This document shows, piece by piece, positions 1 through 8,425 of a stretch of DNA of 64,000 nucleotides. This stretch comes from Pseudofrankia sp. DC12. Lineage in GTDB: Bacteria > Actinomycetota > Actinomycetes > Frankiales > Frankiaceae. A model generated the notes under the pieces. That model had not been told where the DNA came from. It saw only the letters and a list, made by a program, of their open reading frames with translations, and did not search any database. The stretch is taken from contig NZ_KQ031391.1 in assembly GCF_000966285.1 (NCBI RefSeq), forward strand, positions 2,256,640-2,320,639. Reading direction: 5' to 3'. Made by a program: the position numbers and the translations under genes. Each line of letters begins with the position of its first letter. The first letter of the stretch is position 1.

Positions 1-68
1 TCCGCGCCGGACGGGGACCCCGGCTCGCGGTCGTCCTCCGGGGTTCCTGCCGGATCGACGACAGGGTG

Positions 69-99
69 CCTGCCGGATCGGCGGTGTCGATCCGGCAGG
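69..99. terminator. Perfect 12-bp inverted repeat (hairpin) left of galE
   Basis: Arms at 69-80 and 88-99 are perfectly complementary around a 7-nt loop. An extra direct copy of the left arm lies at 46-57. No U-tract is visible. It may terminate the gene lying left of the window, or act as a second stop for galE transcription, which runs leftwards. I see no gene between 1 and 190. Confidence 0.5.
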
Positions 100-151
100 T
101 CCGCGATCTGGAAGGTCCGCCTCGGACGTCCACTCCGCGAGCTCATCGCTC

Positions 152-176
152 CCCGGACACGCTCCGCGTGCCCGGG
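152..176 (-). terminator. Hairpin terminator of galE
   Basis: An 11-bp stem with one mismatch (152-162 paired with 166-176) and a 3-nt loop begins 15 nt beyond the galE stop codon. It is GC-rich and lacks a T-tract, as is usual for actinobacterial intrinsic terminators. Confidence 0.55.
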
Positions 177-190
177 TACCCCGCTCGCGC

Positions 191-1237
191 TCACGCGGCC
201 GCCCCGTCGTAGCCGCCCGGGTTGCGCCGCTGGAACTCCCAGGCGTCGCGGCACATCTCGGTCAGGCCCCTGCTGGCCCGCCAGCCGAGCGTCTCGGCCG
301 CGTACGCCGGATCGGCGTAGAGCGCCGCGACGTCGCCATCGCGCCGCGCGACCACCCGGTAGGGCAGCTCACGGCCGCAGGCGGCGCCGAACGCGGTCAG
401 CAGCTCGCGGACCGACGTGCCCACCCCGGTGCCCAGGTTGACGACGCGGTAGCCGGCCTCGTCGTCGAGGTGCTCCAGCGCGGCCCGGTGGCCCTCGGCG
501 AGGTCGACGACGTGGATGTAGTCACGGACGCCGGTGCCGTCGGCGGTCGGGTAGTCGTCGCCGAAGACCGACAGGTACTCACGGCGCCCGACCGCGACCT
601 GCTGCAGGTAGGGCATCAGGTTGTTCGGGATGCCGCGCGGGTCCTCACCGAGCAGGCCCGACGGGTGGGCGCCGACCGGGTTGAAGTAGCGCAGCGCGAT
701 GACGTGCCAGCCGGGCTGGGCGGCGCAGACGTCCGCGAGGATCTGCTCGCACATCCACTTGGTGCGCGAGTAGGGGTTCGTCGGGCGGGCCGGCGCGTCC
801 TCCCGGATCGGCAGGACGTCGACGTCACCGTGGATCGAGCAGGACGAGGAGAAGATCAGCTTGCGTGGGCCGTGCTCGCGCAGCGCCTCGACGAGACGCA
901 GCGTCGCGTTGAGGTTGGTGTCGTAGTACTCGACCGGCATCGCCACGGACTCGCCGACGGCCTTGCGGGCCGCGAAGTGGATGACCGAGTCGAACGGCGT
1001 CGCCGCGAGCAGTTTGCCGAGCGCGGCGACGTCGAGGAGGTCGAGCTCGACGAACTCCAGGTTCGCGCCGGCCTCGCCGGCGACCGCCCGGATTCGCTCG
1101 ACCGCACGCGGAGAGCTGTTCGAGAAGTTGTCCACGCCGACGACCCGGTGGCCGGCCGCCAGCAACTCGACGCAGGTGTGCGAGCCGATGAACCCCGCCG
1201 CCCCCGTCACCAGCACCGTCGTGTCCGCAGCTGACAC
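191..1237 (-). CDS. galE: UDP-glucose 4-epimerase
   Basis: A 348-residue extended short-chain dehydrogenase that interconverts UDP-glucose and UDP-galactose in the cytosol. It supplies galactose for cell-envelope polysaccharides and feeds the Leloir pathway. The NAD-binding Rossmann motif GxxGxxG lies at residues 12-18. The catalytic Ser/Tyr/Lys set is visible as SSS at 130-132 and YSRTK at 156-160. Length and the C-terminal LGWxAxxxLxxMCxDAW region are typical of GalE. The start is GTG at 1237. The gene is monocistronic as far as can be seen: a hairpin follows the stop, and a repeat-rich gap separates it from typA, which is on the same strand. Related NDP-sugar epimerases cannot be excluded by motif alone, but whole-length similarity favours GalE. 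Confidence 0.93.
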   Translation of the reverse strand: MSAADTTVLVTGAAGFIGSHTCVELLAAGHRVVGVDNFSNSSPRAVERIRAVAGEAGANLEFVELDLLDVAALGKLLAATPFDSVIHFAARKAVGESVAMPVEYYDTNLNATLRLVEALREHGPRKLIFSSSCSIHGDVDVLPIREDAPARPTNPYSRTKWMCEQILADVCAAQPGWHVIALRYFNPVGAHPSGLLGEDPRGIPNNLMPYLQQVAVGRREYLSVFGDDYPTADGTGVRDYIHVVDLAEGHRAALEHLDDEAGYRVVNLGTGVGTSVRELLTAFGAACGRELPYRVVARRDGDVAALYADPAYAAETLGWRASRGLTEMCRDAWEFQRRNPGGYDGAAA

Positions 1238-1376
1238 AGCCCACCCGTCTCGTCGGTCCGGCGGCGCCTCCGCGCCCCGGATGCGCGCTTCTGCCCGGCC
1301 CTGACGGTACCGACCCGCCCGGCCCAGTCACGGCCCCGGGTACGGCGGGCCCGCAGAAATGCTTGAGGCCGCCCCC

Positions 1377-1631
1377 CGCCCACAACGGCGCGCAGGCGCG
1401 CCTGCGTCGGCGTGGGCCGCAAAGGCGAGCCGCGCCCACAACGACGCAGAGGCGCGCCTGCGCGGAGGCCCGTCCCCCGAGCGAAGCGAAAGGGGTTGGG
1501 CCGCAGCGCAGGTCGCCGCAGCGCCCGTGAGCGGAGGAGGACGCGGCACGGAGGTCCCTCGGGAGCGAAGCGAGTGAGGGGCCGCAGCGCCGCGCCCGGA
1601 CGGAGCGAACCAGCAATACGGAGCGAACCAG
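1377..1631. repeat. Palindromes and short repeats downstream of typA
   Basis: The 398-bp galE-typA gap (1238-1635) carries no gene. It holds a perfect 16-bp palindrome at 1391-1406 with a degenerate second copy near 1445-1462. An 11-bp direct repeat lies at 1377-1387 and 1433-1443. Two hairpin-like blocks near 1484-1505 and 1556-1580 share the core GAGCGAAGCGA, each enclosed by C-rich and G-rich arms. A 14-bp direct repeat lies at 1600-1613 and 1618-1631. The GAGCGAAGCGA blocks may serve as terminators of typA, which runs leftwards. Confidence 0.6.
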
Positions 1632-1635
1632 AAAC

Positions 1636-3543
1636 TCAGCTGAAGCGGCGGCGGGCGCGCAGCTTCTCGCGGTCGGCCGCCAGGAGCGCGACCTTGCGGA
1701 TCCGGACCGTGGCCGGGGTCACCTCGACACACTCGTCCTCGCGGCAGAACTCCAGCGCCTGCTCCAGCGTGAGCTGGCGGTGCGGGGTCAGCCGGACCAG
1801 TTCGTCGCCGGTCGAGGAGCGCATGTTGGTGAGCTTCTTCTCCTTGGTCGGGTTGACGTCCATGTCGTCCGCCCGGGAGTTCTCACCGACGATCATGCCC
1901 TCGTAGACGTCGATCATCGGCGGGACGAACATCGTGCCGCGCTCCTGCAGGTTGAACAGGGCGTAGGCGGTCGTCGGCCCGGACCGGTCGGCCACCATCG
2001 AGCCGGTGGCCCGGGTGCGCAGCTCGCCGAACCAGGGCTCGTAGCCCTCGAAGACGTGGTGCAGCAGGCCGGTGCCGCGGGTCTCGGTGAGGAACTCGGT
2101 CCGGAAGCCGATCAGGCCACGCGCCGGCACCAGGTACTCCAGCCGGATCCAGCCGGTGCCATGGTTGATCATCTGCTCGACCCGGCCCTTGCGGACCGCG
2201 AGCAGCTGGGTCAGCGTGCCGAGGAACTCCTCGGGCGCGTCGATCGTGAGGCGCTCGACCGGCTCGTGCAGCCTGCCGTCGATCTCCCGGGTGACGACCT
2301 GCGGCTTGCCGACGGTGAGCTCGAAGTCCTCCCGGCGCATCAGCTCGACCAGGACGGCCAGCTGCAGCTCGCCACGGCCCTGGACCTCCCAGGTGTCCGG
2401 CCGCTCGGTCGGCAGCACCCGGATCGACACGTTGCCGACCAGCTCCGCCTCCAGGCGGGCCTTCACCAGGCGAGCCGTGAGCTTCTTGCCCGACTTGCCG
2501 GCCAGCGGCGAGGTGTTGACACCGATGGTCATGCTGATCGAGGGCTCGTCGACGGTGATGACCGGCAGCGGGCGCGGGTCCTCCGGGTCGGCGAGCGTCT
2601 CGCCGATGGTGATGTCCGGGATGCCGGCGATGGCGATGATGTCGCCGGGGCCGGCTGACTCGGCGGGGGCCCGGTCGAGTGCCTGGGTGACCAGCAGCTC
2701 GCTGACCTTCACCCGCTCCTGGGTGCCGTCGGCGCGGCAGAGCATGACCTGCTGGCCACGGCGGATCGTGCCGTTGTGTACCCGGCACAGCGCGAGCCGG
2801 CCCAGGTAGGGCGACGCGTCGAGGTTGGTGACCAGGGCCTGCAGCGGCGCGCCCTCGGTGTACGTCGGCGCCGGGATCGTCTCCATCAGCAGGTCGAACA
2901 GCGGCTTGAGGCCCGGCGAGTCCGGGCTGTCGCCGTCGTTCGGACGGGTCATCGACGCGCGGCCGAGCTTGGCGTTGCAGTACGCGATCGGGAAGTCGAT
3001 CTGGTCCTCGTCCGCGTCGAGGTCCAGGAAGAGCTCGTAGGTCTCGTCGACGACCTCGGCGATCCGGGCGTCGGACCGGTCGACCTTGTTGATGACGAGG
3101 ATCACCGGCAGCCGGGCGGCGAGCGCCTTGCGCAGCACGAACCGGGTCTGCGGCAGCGGGCCCTCGCTCGCGTCGACCAGGAGCAGCACGCCGTCGACCA
3201 TCGCGAGGCCCCGCTCGACCTCGCCGCCGAAGTCGGCGTGGCCGGGAGTGTCGATGATGTTGACGGTCGTGTCGCCGAAGCGCACCGCGGTGTTCTTCGC
3301 GAGAATGGTGATGCCCTTCTCGCGCTCCAGGTCCATCGAGTCCATCACCCGGTCGGTGAGGTCCTCGCTCGCGTGCGCACTGAAGGCACCGGACTGGCGC
3401 AGCATCGCGTCGACGAGGGTTGTCTTCCCATGGTCGACGTGCGCGATAATCGCGATGTTGCGGCGGTCGGCGCGGCTGCGAACCTCGCCGGTGGTGGGCA
3501 CGGTCTCGATGGCAGTGGTGGTTGACTCGGTGCTGGTGGGCAC
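1636..3543 (-). CDS. typA: Translational GTPase TypA/BipA
   Basis: A 635-residue ribosome-associated GTPase of the EF-G/LepA superfamily, involved in ribosome assembly and stress adaptation. The P-loop with HVDHGKTT is at residues 31-42, followed by [11 protein letters not shown] (G3) and NKVD (G4). An EF-Tu-like beta barrel, an EF-G-type domain and the TypA-specific C-terminal domain follow, with a basic tail. The reading frame is open for a further 57 codons upstream, but that extension is unconserved in character. I chose GTG at 3543 because a GGAG lies 9 nt upstream and the distance to the P-loop then matches the family. The gene is oriented with galE but separated by about 400 bp of repeats. 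Confidence 0.93.
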   Translation of the reverse strand: MPTSTESTTTAIETVPTTGEVRSRADRRNIAIIAHVDHGKTTLVDAMLRQSGAFSAHASEDLTDRVMDSMDLEREKGITILAKNTAVRFGDTTVNIIDTPGHADFGGEVERGLAMVDGVLLLVDASEGPLPQTRFVLRKALAARLPVILVINKVDRSDARIAEVVDETYELFLDLDADEDQIDFPIAYCNAKLGRASMTRPNDGDSPDSPGLKPLFDLLMETIPAPTYTEGAPLQALVTNLDASPYLGRLALCRVHNGTIRRGQQVMLCRADGTQERVKVSELLVTQALDRAPAESAGPGDIIAIAGIPDITIGETLADPEDPRPLPVITVDEPSISMTIGVNTSPLAGKSGKKLTARLVKARLEAELVGNVSIRVLPTERPDTWEVQGRGELQLAVLVELMRREDFELTVGKPQVVTREIDGRLHEPVERLTIDAPEEFLGTLTQLLAVRKGRVEQMINHGTGWIRLEYLVPARGLIGFRTEFLTETRGTGLLHHVFEGYEPWFGELRTRATGSMVADRSGPTTAYALFNLQERGTMFVPPMIDVYEGMIVGENSRADDMDVNPTKEKKLTNMRSSTGDELVRLTPHRQLTLEQALEFCREDECVEVTPATVRIRKVALLAADREKLRARRRFS

Positions 3544-3710
3544 GGTGGCGGACTCCGGGGCGGACAGGGGGCGCTCGACCCCGAGATGGGCTTGACTGCT
3601 GGAACGCCCGGGTCCAACGTGACGGGACGCGGTTACGCGCCAAGCCAGGCGTGCCGACAGCCCGGGCGGCTCGACCGATGAGAATCCGGACGCCTGGAAC
3701 TGCGACGTCC

Positions 3711-3738
3711 ACATTCGATCATCGACATTCGATCATCG
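3711..3738. repeat. 14-bp direct repeat upstream of typA
   Basis: Two adjacent copies of acattcgatcatcg at 3711-3724 and 3725-3738, with a related cgatcatg at 3756-3763. They lie about 170-200 bp upstream of the preferred typA start. They could be an operator or promoter-proximal element for typA. No regulator can be named. Confidence 0.45.
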
Positions 3739-3893
3739 GCATCGACGACCGCATACGATCATGAACCGACTCGGGCTTTCGTTCCATGGTACGGACTCGC
3801 CCGGCGGGCTCACCTGACGCGAGAGCCTGGACATCCGTCCGCCAGCGAGATTTCAACAACAGGCCCTCCGCCGGCGGTGTCGCGCCGTAGGCG

Positions 3894-4496
3894 TCAGTCG
3901 CCCGCCGTCAGGGGTGCAGGGTCGAGCAGCCTGGCGCGCATCGCCTCGACCAGCGGCAGATCCGCCGGCAGCCAGGAGACGTCGTCCAGCTCCGCGACGG
4001 ACAGCCAGCGCAGCTCACCGCCCTCGACCGCGCGGGGCGTCCCGGCCTGGACCCGGCCGAACCAGACGCGCAGCCGCCAGCCGGGACTGGCCAGGTCGGC
4101 CTGGCCGAGGAACGAGCCGATCTCGATCTCGACGTCGAGTTCCTCGCGGCACTCCCGCGCCAGCGCGTCCAGCTCGCCCTCGCCGGGCTCCACCTTGCCG
4201 CCTGGGAACTCCCACATCCCGGCGTAGGCGGGTGGCGACGTACGCCGGGCGGCCAGCACGCGCCGGGCCTCGTCGACGAGCGCGACCGCCACCACCAGCC
4301 GGCCCCGGCCCGACGCCGAGCTGACCGCCGCCCGGCCGCCGGCGGTGTCCCGCGAGCCCGCGGCACGGGCGACGCCTGGGTGTCCACCCGAACGACCGCC
4401 GGCCGCGGTGGGCCGGCCGGCACCGCCGGACCCGAGCGTGCCACCGAGCGCCCGGTCGGCGCCGACGGCGCCGCCCACGCCCAGCTCGGGATCCAT
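3894..4496 (-). CDS. Nudix hydrolase, MutT/8-oxo-dGTPase type
   Basis: A Nudix pyrophosphohydrolase probably cleansing 8-oxo-dGTP or a related oxidised nucleotide. The Nudix box is nearly canonical at residues 100-122 (G100, E106, R114, E115, E118, E119), with Asp in place of the usual Gly near its end. The preceding MWEFPGGK is typical of MutT proteins. The first 60 or so residues are Gly/Ala/Arg-rich and unconserved, so the start is uncertain. ATG at 4496 is preferred because a TATACC-like -10 lies just upstream near 4530, inside the longer open frame that reaches 4550. An internal start close to the beta-strand VVAVALV is also possible. The gene is divergent from the membrane protein at 4617. 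Confidence 0.85.
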   Translation of the reverse strand: MDPELGVGGAVGADRALGGTLGSGGAGRPTAAGGRSGGHPGVARAAGSRDTAGGRAAVSSASGRGRLVVAVALVDEARRVLAARRTSPPAYAGMWEFPGGKVEPGEGELDALARECREELDVEIEIGSFLGQADLASPGWRLRVWFGRVQAGTPRAVEGGELRWLSVAELDDVSWLPADLPLVEAMRARLLDPAPLTAGD

Positions 4497-4514
4497 GACT
4501 CTTGACTTTCCCAG

Positions 4515-4555
4515 AAGGCGGCCGCCTTGGGTATAGCCACCCAGTCTCAACTGGG
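4515..4555. promoter_or_regulatory. Palindrome plus hairpin between divergent genes
   Basis: A perfect 14-bp palindrome at 4515-4528 is followed by a 6-bp stem/4-nt loop at 4540-4555. Both lie between the divergent Nudix gene and the acyltransferase-like gene. A leftward -10-like TATACC lies between them. This is a candidate regulatory site for one or both genes. Confidence 0.4.
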
Positions 4556-4616
4556 ACCTTTCACCTGACGGCGCCCACGCTGGTCGCGGGCGGTCAGACG
4601 GTGAGAAGGTGGGGCC

Positions 4617-5990
4617 ATGCCCGACGTGCCGGAGCCGCCGGCACCGGCGGCCGACGAGCCGTCCTTCCCCGGGTCATCACTCTCAGCGGTCTCGGCGCAG
4701 GGCTTCCCTCCGGCCGCCGGGGTACGGGAGCCACCCGTGCGCACCACCCGGCCGGCGCCGGCTCCCACGCCGGGCTCGCCGGCCGTCGTCTGGATAACCC
4801 AGCCGCGGCCCGGCCGGATCTTCGGCGTCGACGCGGCGCGGGGCGCGGCACTGCTCGGGATGGCCGCCACGCACGTGCTGCCCGACTTCGACGCCGGCGG
4901 CCACCTGACCTGGGCGTTCCGGATCGCGGCTGGACGGTCGGCAGCGGCGTTCGCCGTGCTCGCCGGAGTGGCGCTCGCCCTCGTGACGGCTCGGGCCGCC
5001 CAGCCCCGCCTGGCGACGCTGGTGCGGGCGCTGTGCATCGGGCTGATCGGGCTCGTCCTGGGTGAGACCGGCACGCCGCTCGCGCTGATCCTCGTGTACT
5101 ACGCGGTGTTCTTCCTGCTCACGCTGCCGCTGCTGCGGGCGCCCCACTGGGTCCTGGCCGTCGTCGCCGTGGCCGCGCTGGCCGGCGAGCCCTGGCTGAG
5201 CCAGCTCCTCCGCCCGCACCTGGCAGCGCCGATCACGGCGAATCCCACGTTCGGCGCGCTCGTGACCACGCCGGGGCGGCTCGCGCTGACACTGCTGCTG
5301 ACCGGCTACTACCCAGCGCTCGCGTGGGTCGGGTACCTGGCGGTCGGGATGCTCGTCGGCCGGCTCGACCTGCGGTCCGCCCGGACCGCCGGGTGGCTGA
5401 TCGCGGGGGGCACCGCGGCCGCGCTGACGGCGAAGGCGCTGTCCTGGCTCCTTCTCGGGCCGCTCGGCGGCCGGGCGGCGATTCTCGCCACGGACACGGT
5501 GCTTCCGGGGGTCGGGCCGGTGCCGCCAGCGGGGGCCGTGCGGCTGCTCGCCGCCGGGCTCTACGGGAGCACACCGACCCAGAGCTGGTGGTGGCTCGCC
5601 GTCTCGTCGCCGCACGCGACGACGCCGCTGGATCTGGCCCACACCACCGGGACGGCGATCGCGCTGCTGGGCCTGGCGCTGCTGGCCGCCCGGCTCGGCG
5701 CCGACGGCCGGCCTGGCCGGATCCTGCTCTGGCCGCTCGCCGCGGTCGGCTCGATGACGCTGACCTGGTACTCCCTGCACGCGGCGCTGCTGGCCACCGA
5801 CGTGCTGCCGGCCGACCCGAACCGGTCCTACGTCCTGCAGGTCGTGGTGGCCCTCGTCGTCGCGAGCGCCTGGCGGGCGACCCGCCGCCGTGGCCCGCTC
5901 GAGGCCGCCGTCGCCGCGGCCGTCCGGGTCGCCACGCGCCCCGCCGCCGGACGAGGGGCCAGTCCCGGCGTGGCCAACACGGCCGGGTAA
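4617..5990 (+). CDS. Multi-pass membrane protein, HGSNAT/DUF1624-DUF418-like acyltransferase family
   Basis: A 457-residue integral membrane protein. After a 60-residue Pro/Ala-rich cytosolic leader comes the signature RIFGVDAARGAALLGM near residues 65-80, followed by about ten hydrophobic segments and a late SMTLTWYSLHAALLA segment. These marks are shared by the heparan-alpha-glucosaminide N-acetyltransferase domain (DUF1624) and the YeiB/DUF418 family. These proteins are thought to transfer acyl groups across the membrane to sugars, but substrates are mostly unknown. The ATG at 4617 follows a G-rich GAGAAGGTGGGG stretch that can serve as ribosome binding site. The next gene is convergent. 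The function given is family-level only. Confidence 0.82.
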   Translation: MPDVPEPPAPAADEPSFPGSSLSAVSAQGFPPAAGVREPPVRTTRPAPAPTPGSPAVVWITQPRPGRIFGVDAARGAALLGMAATHVLPDFDAGGHLTWAFRIAAGRSAAAFAVLAGVALALVTARAAQPRLATLVRALCIGLIGLVLGETGTPLALILVYYAVFFLLTLPLLRAPHWVLAVVAVAALAGEPWLSQLLRPHLAAPITANPTFGALVTTPGRLALTLLLTGYYPALAWVGYLAVGMLVGRLDLRSARTAGWLIAGGTAAALTAKALSWLLLGPLGGRAAILATDTVLPGVGPVPPAGAVRLLAAGLYGSTPTQSWWWLAVSSPHATTPLDLAHTTGTAIALLGLALLAARLGADGRPGRILLWPLAAVGSMTLTWYSLHAALLATDVLPADPNRSYVLQVVVALVVASAWRATRRRGPLEAAVAAAVRVATRPAAGRGASPGVANTAG

Positions 5991-6053
5991 CCACGCGCGG
6001 ACAACCTGTCTGGGCGGGCCGTCCGCGGACCGACAGGTCGCGATGGTGCGCGG

Positions 6054-7037
6054 CTACCGGCCCCGCGCTGCCAGGGCCGAGCCACGGACGGCCGGCGGGA
6101 GCGCCGCCGCGGCGAAGCTCACAACGGTGGCGACCGAGCCCACGACCAGCAGCAGTGCCCGACCAGCGGCCGCGGGCCGGCCGCGCAACGCCAGCCGCAG
6201 CCCGTCGAACACCCCAGCCGGGAGAACGCGCAGCAGGAAGTCCTGCTCGGGGCCCAGCGGCGACCGCCGACGTCCCGCCCGTACCGGCCCGCCGCCATCA
6301 CGGGTGATCATCCGGAGAACCGCCTTCGAGCGCCCCTCCTCCCAGCACCGACGCACGACGTACATCACCGAGCTCCGCTCCCGCGGCACTCGATGATGGA
6401 TCACGGCCGCCGGCTCATACAGAAACCGGCCGCCTCGATGCAGCCGCTGCGCCCGAATGCAGAACTCCGTCTCCTCGCACCCGGCAGCGCCCTTCGCCTT
6501 ACGCCCCAGGCGGTCGTCAAAACCGCCGACCTCGTCGAAAAGCCCGCGCCGGAACAACGCGCACCCGCCGAACACGTTGCGGACCGGCTGCCGAGACCGC
6601 GGCAGGCCCCGGTGGCTACACCCGACGGTCCACAGCAGCTCATCCGGGAACCACGCCGGCTGCCGATACTCCCAGGCCGGCAGCGTCCGGCCGCCGACCC
6701 CCAGCACATCCGGGGAGTCCTCCACCGCTGCTACCAGGGACTCCAGCCAGGTGGGCTCCGCCGTCGCGTCATCATCCAGAAAGGCCACGAGATCCGTCGT
6801 GACCGCCTTCAGCCCCGTGTTCCGGGCATTCGACAGACCCGTGCGACCACCGGTCGACAGGATCAGCTCGTCACCGTCGCGGTCATAGAGCTTCTTCAGC
6901 AGATCGTCGTCGCCGTCGACAACCACAACCACCTGGGCGGGCTTGTAGGTCTGCACCCGCAGCGACGCCAGCGCCGCCACCAGCAGCGGGAAACGCGAGA
7001 CCAGGTGACTACAGACGACAACACTCACCGTGCTCAC
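6054..7037 (-). CDS. Family 2 glycosyltransferase
   Basis: A 327-residue GT-A-fold glycosyltransferase. It has the N-terminal VSVVVCSHLVSRFPLL strand-turn, a GLSNARNTGLK nucleotide-sugar loop, the metal-binding acidic motif LDDD at residues 87-90, and a GGxxLFRRGLFDEVGGFDxxLGR acceptor region ending in the general-base area CEETEFCIR. A hydrophobic stretch near residues 290-312 could anchor it in the membrane. It probably adds a sugar to a cell-surface glycan or glycolipid; donor and acceptor cannot be read from sequence. Start GTG at 7037 has GGAGGAGG about 5 nt upstream. The 255-bp gap to ychF holds no visible gene. Confidence 0.88.
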   Translation of the reverse strand: MSTVSVVVCSHLVSRFPLLVAALASLRVQTYKPAQVVVVVDGDDDLLKKLYDRDGDELILSTGGRTGLSNARNTGLKAVTTDLVAFLDDDATAEPTWLESLVAAVEDSPDVLGVGGRTLPAWEYRQPAWFPDELLWTVGCSHRGLPRSRQPVRNVFGGCALFRRGLFDEVGGFDDRLGRKAKGAAGCEETEFCIRAQRLHRGGRFLYEPAAVIHHRVPRERSSVMYVVRRCWEEGRSKAVLRMITRDGGGPVRAGRRRSPLGPEQDFLLRVLPAGVFDGLRLALRGRPAAAGRALLLVVGSVATVVSFAAAALPPAVRGSALAARGR

Positions 7038-7292
7038 ACGGCCTCCTCCGCTCGCTGCGCGCCGACTCGGTCCGGACCAGCCGCGAGATGCAACCCGCCG
7101 CCCGGGTGCGGCCCTGTGGCCGACACCGCGGCGATGCTCGCAGGCCCACCCGAGGGGAGCCCGGCCTGAGGACGCCGACGTCCGTGACGCGCGGCGAACC
7201 AGGCAACCCGGCAGTAGCGGAAGATTACGCCACGCCCCCGTGGCCCGGCCGGGCCGCTTGTCGCCGCCCGGGCCGCCCGCTGCCGGGGAGGG

Positions 7293-8369
7293 TCAGACGT
7301 TGAACCTGAAGTCGACGACGTCGCCATCGGCCATGACGTAGTCCTTGCCCTCCATCCGGACCTTGCCCGCGGCGCGGGCGGAGGCGATGGAGCCCGCGGC
7401 GATCAGGTCGTCGAACGAGACGATCTCCGCCTTGATGAAGCCGCGCTGGAAGTCGGTGTGGATCACTCCGGCAGCCTCGGGCGCCGTGTCGCCCTTCCGG
7501 ATGGTCCAGGCACGCGCTTCCTTCGGGCCGGCGGTGAGGTAGGTCTGCAGGCCAAGGGTGTGGAAGCCGATCCTGGCCAACGCCGCGAGGCCGCTCTCGG
7601 TCTGGCCGAGCGAGGCGAGCAGCTCCGCGGCGTCCTCCTCGGGCAGCTCCGCCAGCTCGGCCTCGACCTTGGCGCACAGCACGACCGCGTCGGCCGGGGC
7701 GACGAGCCCGGTCAGCTCCTTGCACCGCGCGTCGTCGGACAGGACGTCCTCATCGACGTTGAACACGTAGAGGAAGGGCTTGGCCGTCAGCAGGAACAGC
7801 TCACGCAGCGCCACCAGGTCGATCTTCGGCTCGGACGACAGCGGCCGGCCCGCATCGAGGACCTCGCGCGCGGCCTCGACGGCGCTCAGCAATGCCTGCT
7901 TGGACTTGTCCATCCTGGCCTCCTTGGCCAGGCGGGGCAGCCGGTTGTCGACGGTCTGCAGGTCGGCGAGGATCAGCTCCGTGTTGATCGTGGCGATGTC
8001 GTCGGCAGGGTCGACCCGGCCCTCGACGTGCACGACGTCCGGGTCGGAGAACACCCGGACCACCTGGCACACCGCGTCCGACTCGCGGATGTTGGCCAGG
8101 AACTTGTTGCCCAGCCCCTGCCCCTCGGCCGCGCCGCGCACCAGGCCCGCGATGTCGACGAAGCTCACCGTCGCCGGCACCACCCGCGGGTCGCCGTACA
8201 GCTTGGCCAGCGCGGCAAGGCGCGAGTCCGGCACTCCGACGACGCCGACATTGGGCTCGATCGTCGCGAAGGGATAGTTGGCCGCCACCACGTCGTTCCT
8301 GGTCAACGCATTGAACAGCGTCGACTTACCGACGTTGGGCAGCCCGACGATGCCGATCGACAGACCCAT
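7293..8369 (-). CDS. ychF: Redox-regulated ATPase YchF (Obg-like)
   Basis: A 358-residue TRAFAC P-loop protein of the OLA1/YchF group, which binds ATP rather than GTP and associates with ribosomes. The P-loop GLPNVGKS is at residues 9-16. The G4 element is NVDE instead of NKxD, the known reason for its ATP preference. The TGS domain occupies the C-terminus, ending in [10 protein letters not shown]. The open frame continues far upstream, but ATG at 8369 places the P-loop at its usual distance from the N-terminus. A TAGACT hexamer sits 7 nt upstream of this ATG, suggesting a leaderless mRNA. It is divergent from rmuC with only 56 bp between. Confidence 0.95.
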   Translation of the reverse strand: MGLSIGIVGLPNVGKSTLFNALTRNDVVAANYPFATIEPNVGVVGVPDSRLAALAKLYGDPRVVPATVSFVDIAGLVRGAAEGQGLGNKFLANIRESDAVCQVVRVFSDPDVVHVEGRVDPADDIATINTELILADLQTVDNRLPRLAKEARMDKSKQALLSAVEAAREVLDAGRPLSSEPKIDLVALRELFLLTAKPFLYVFNVDEDVLSDDARCKELTGLVAPADAVVLCAKVEAELAELPEEDAAELLASLGQTESGLAALARIGFHTLGLQTYLTAGPKEARAWTIRKGDTAPEAAGVIHTDFQRGFIKAEIVSFDDLIAAGSIASARAAGKVRMEGKDYVMADGDVVDFRFNV

Positions 8370-8425
8370 GGCCCTGAGTCTAGGGCTCGGGGAGTTTTGT
8401 CGGTGGCGCGTGATTGCCTGGGGGC

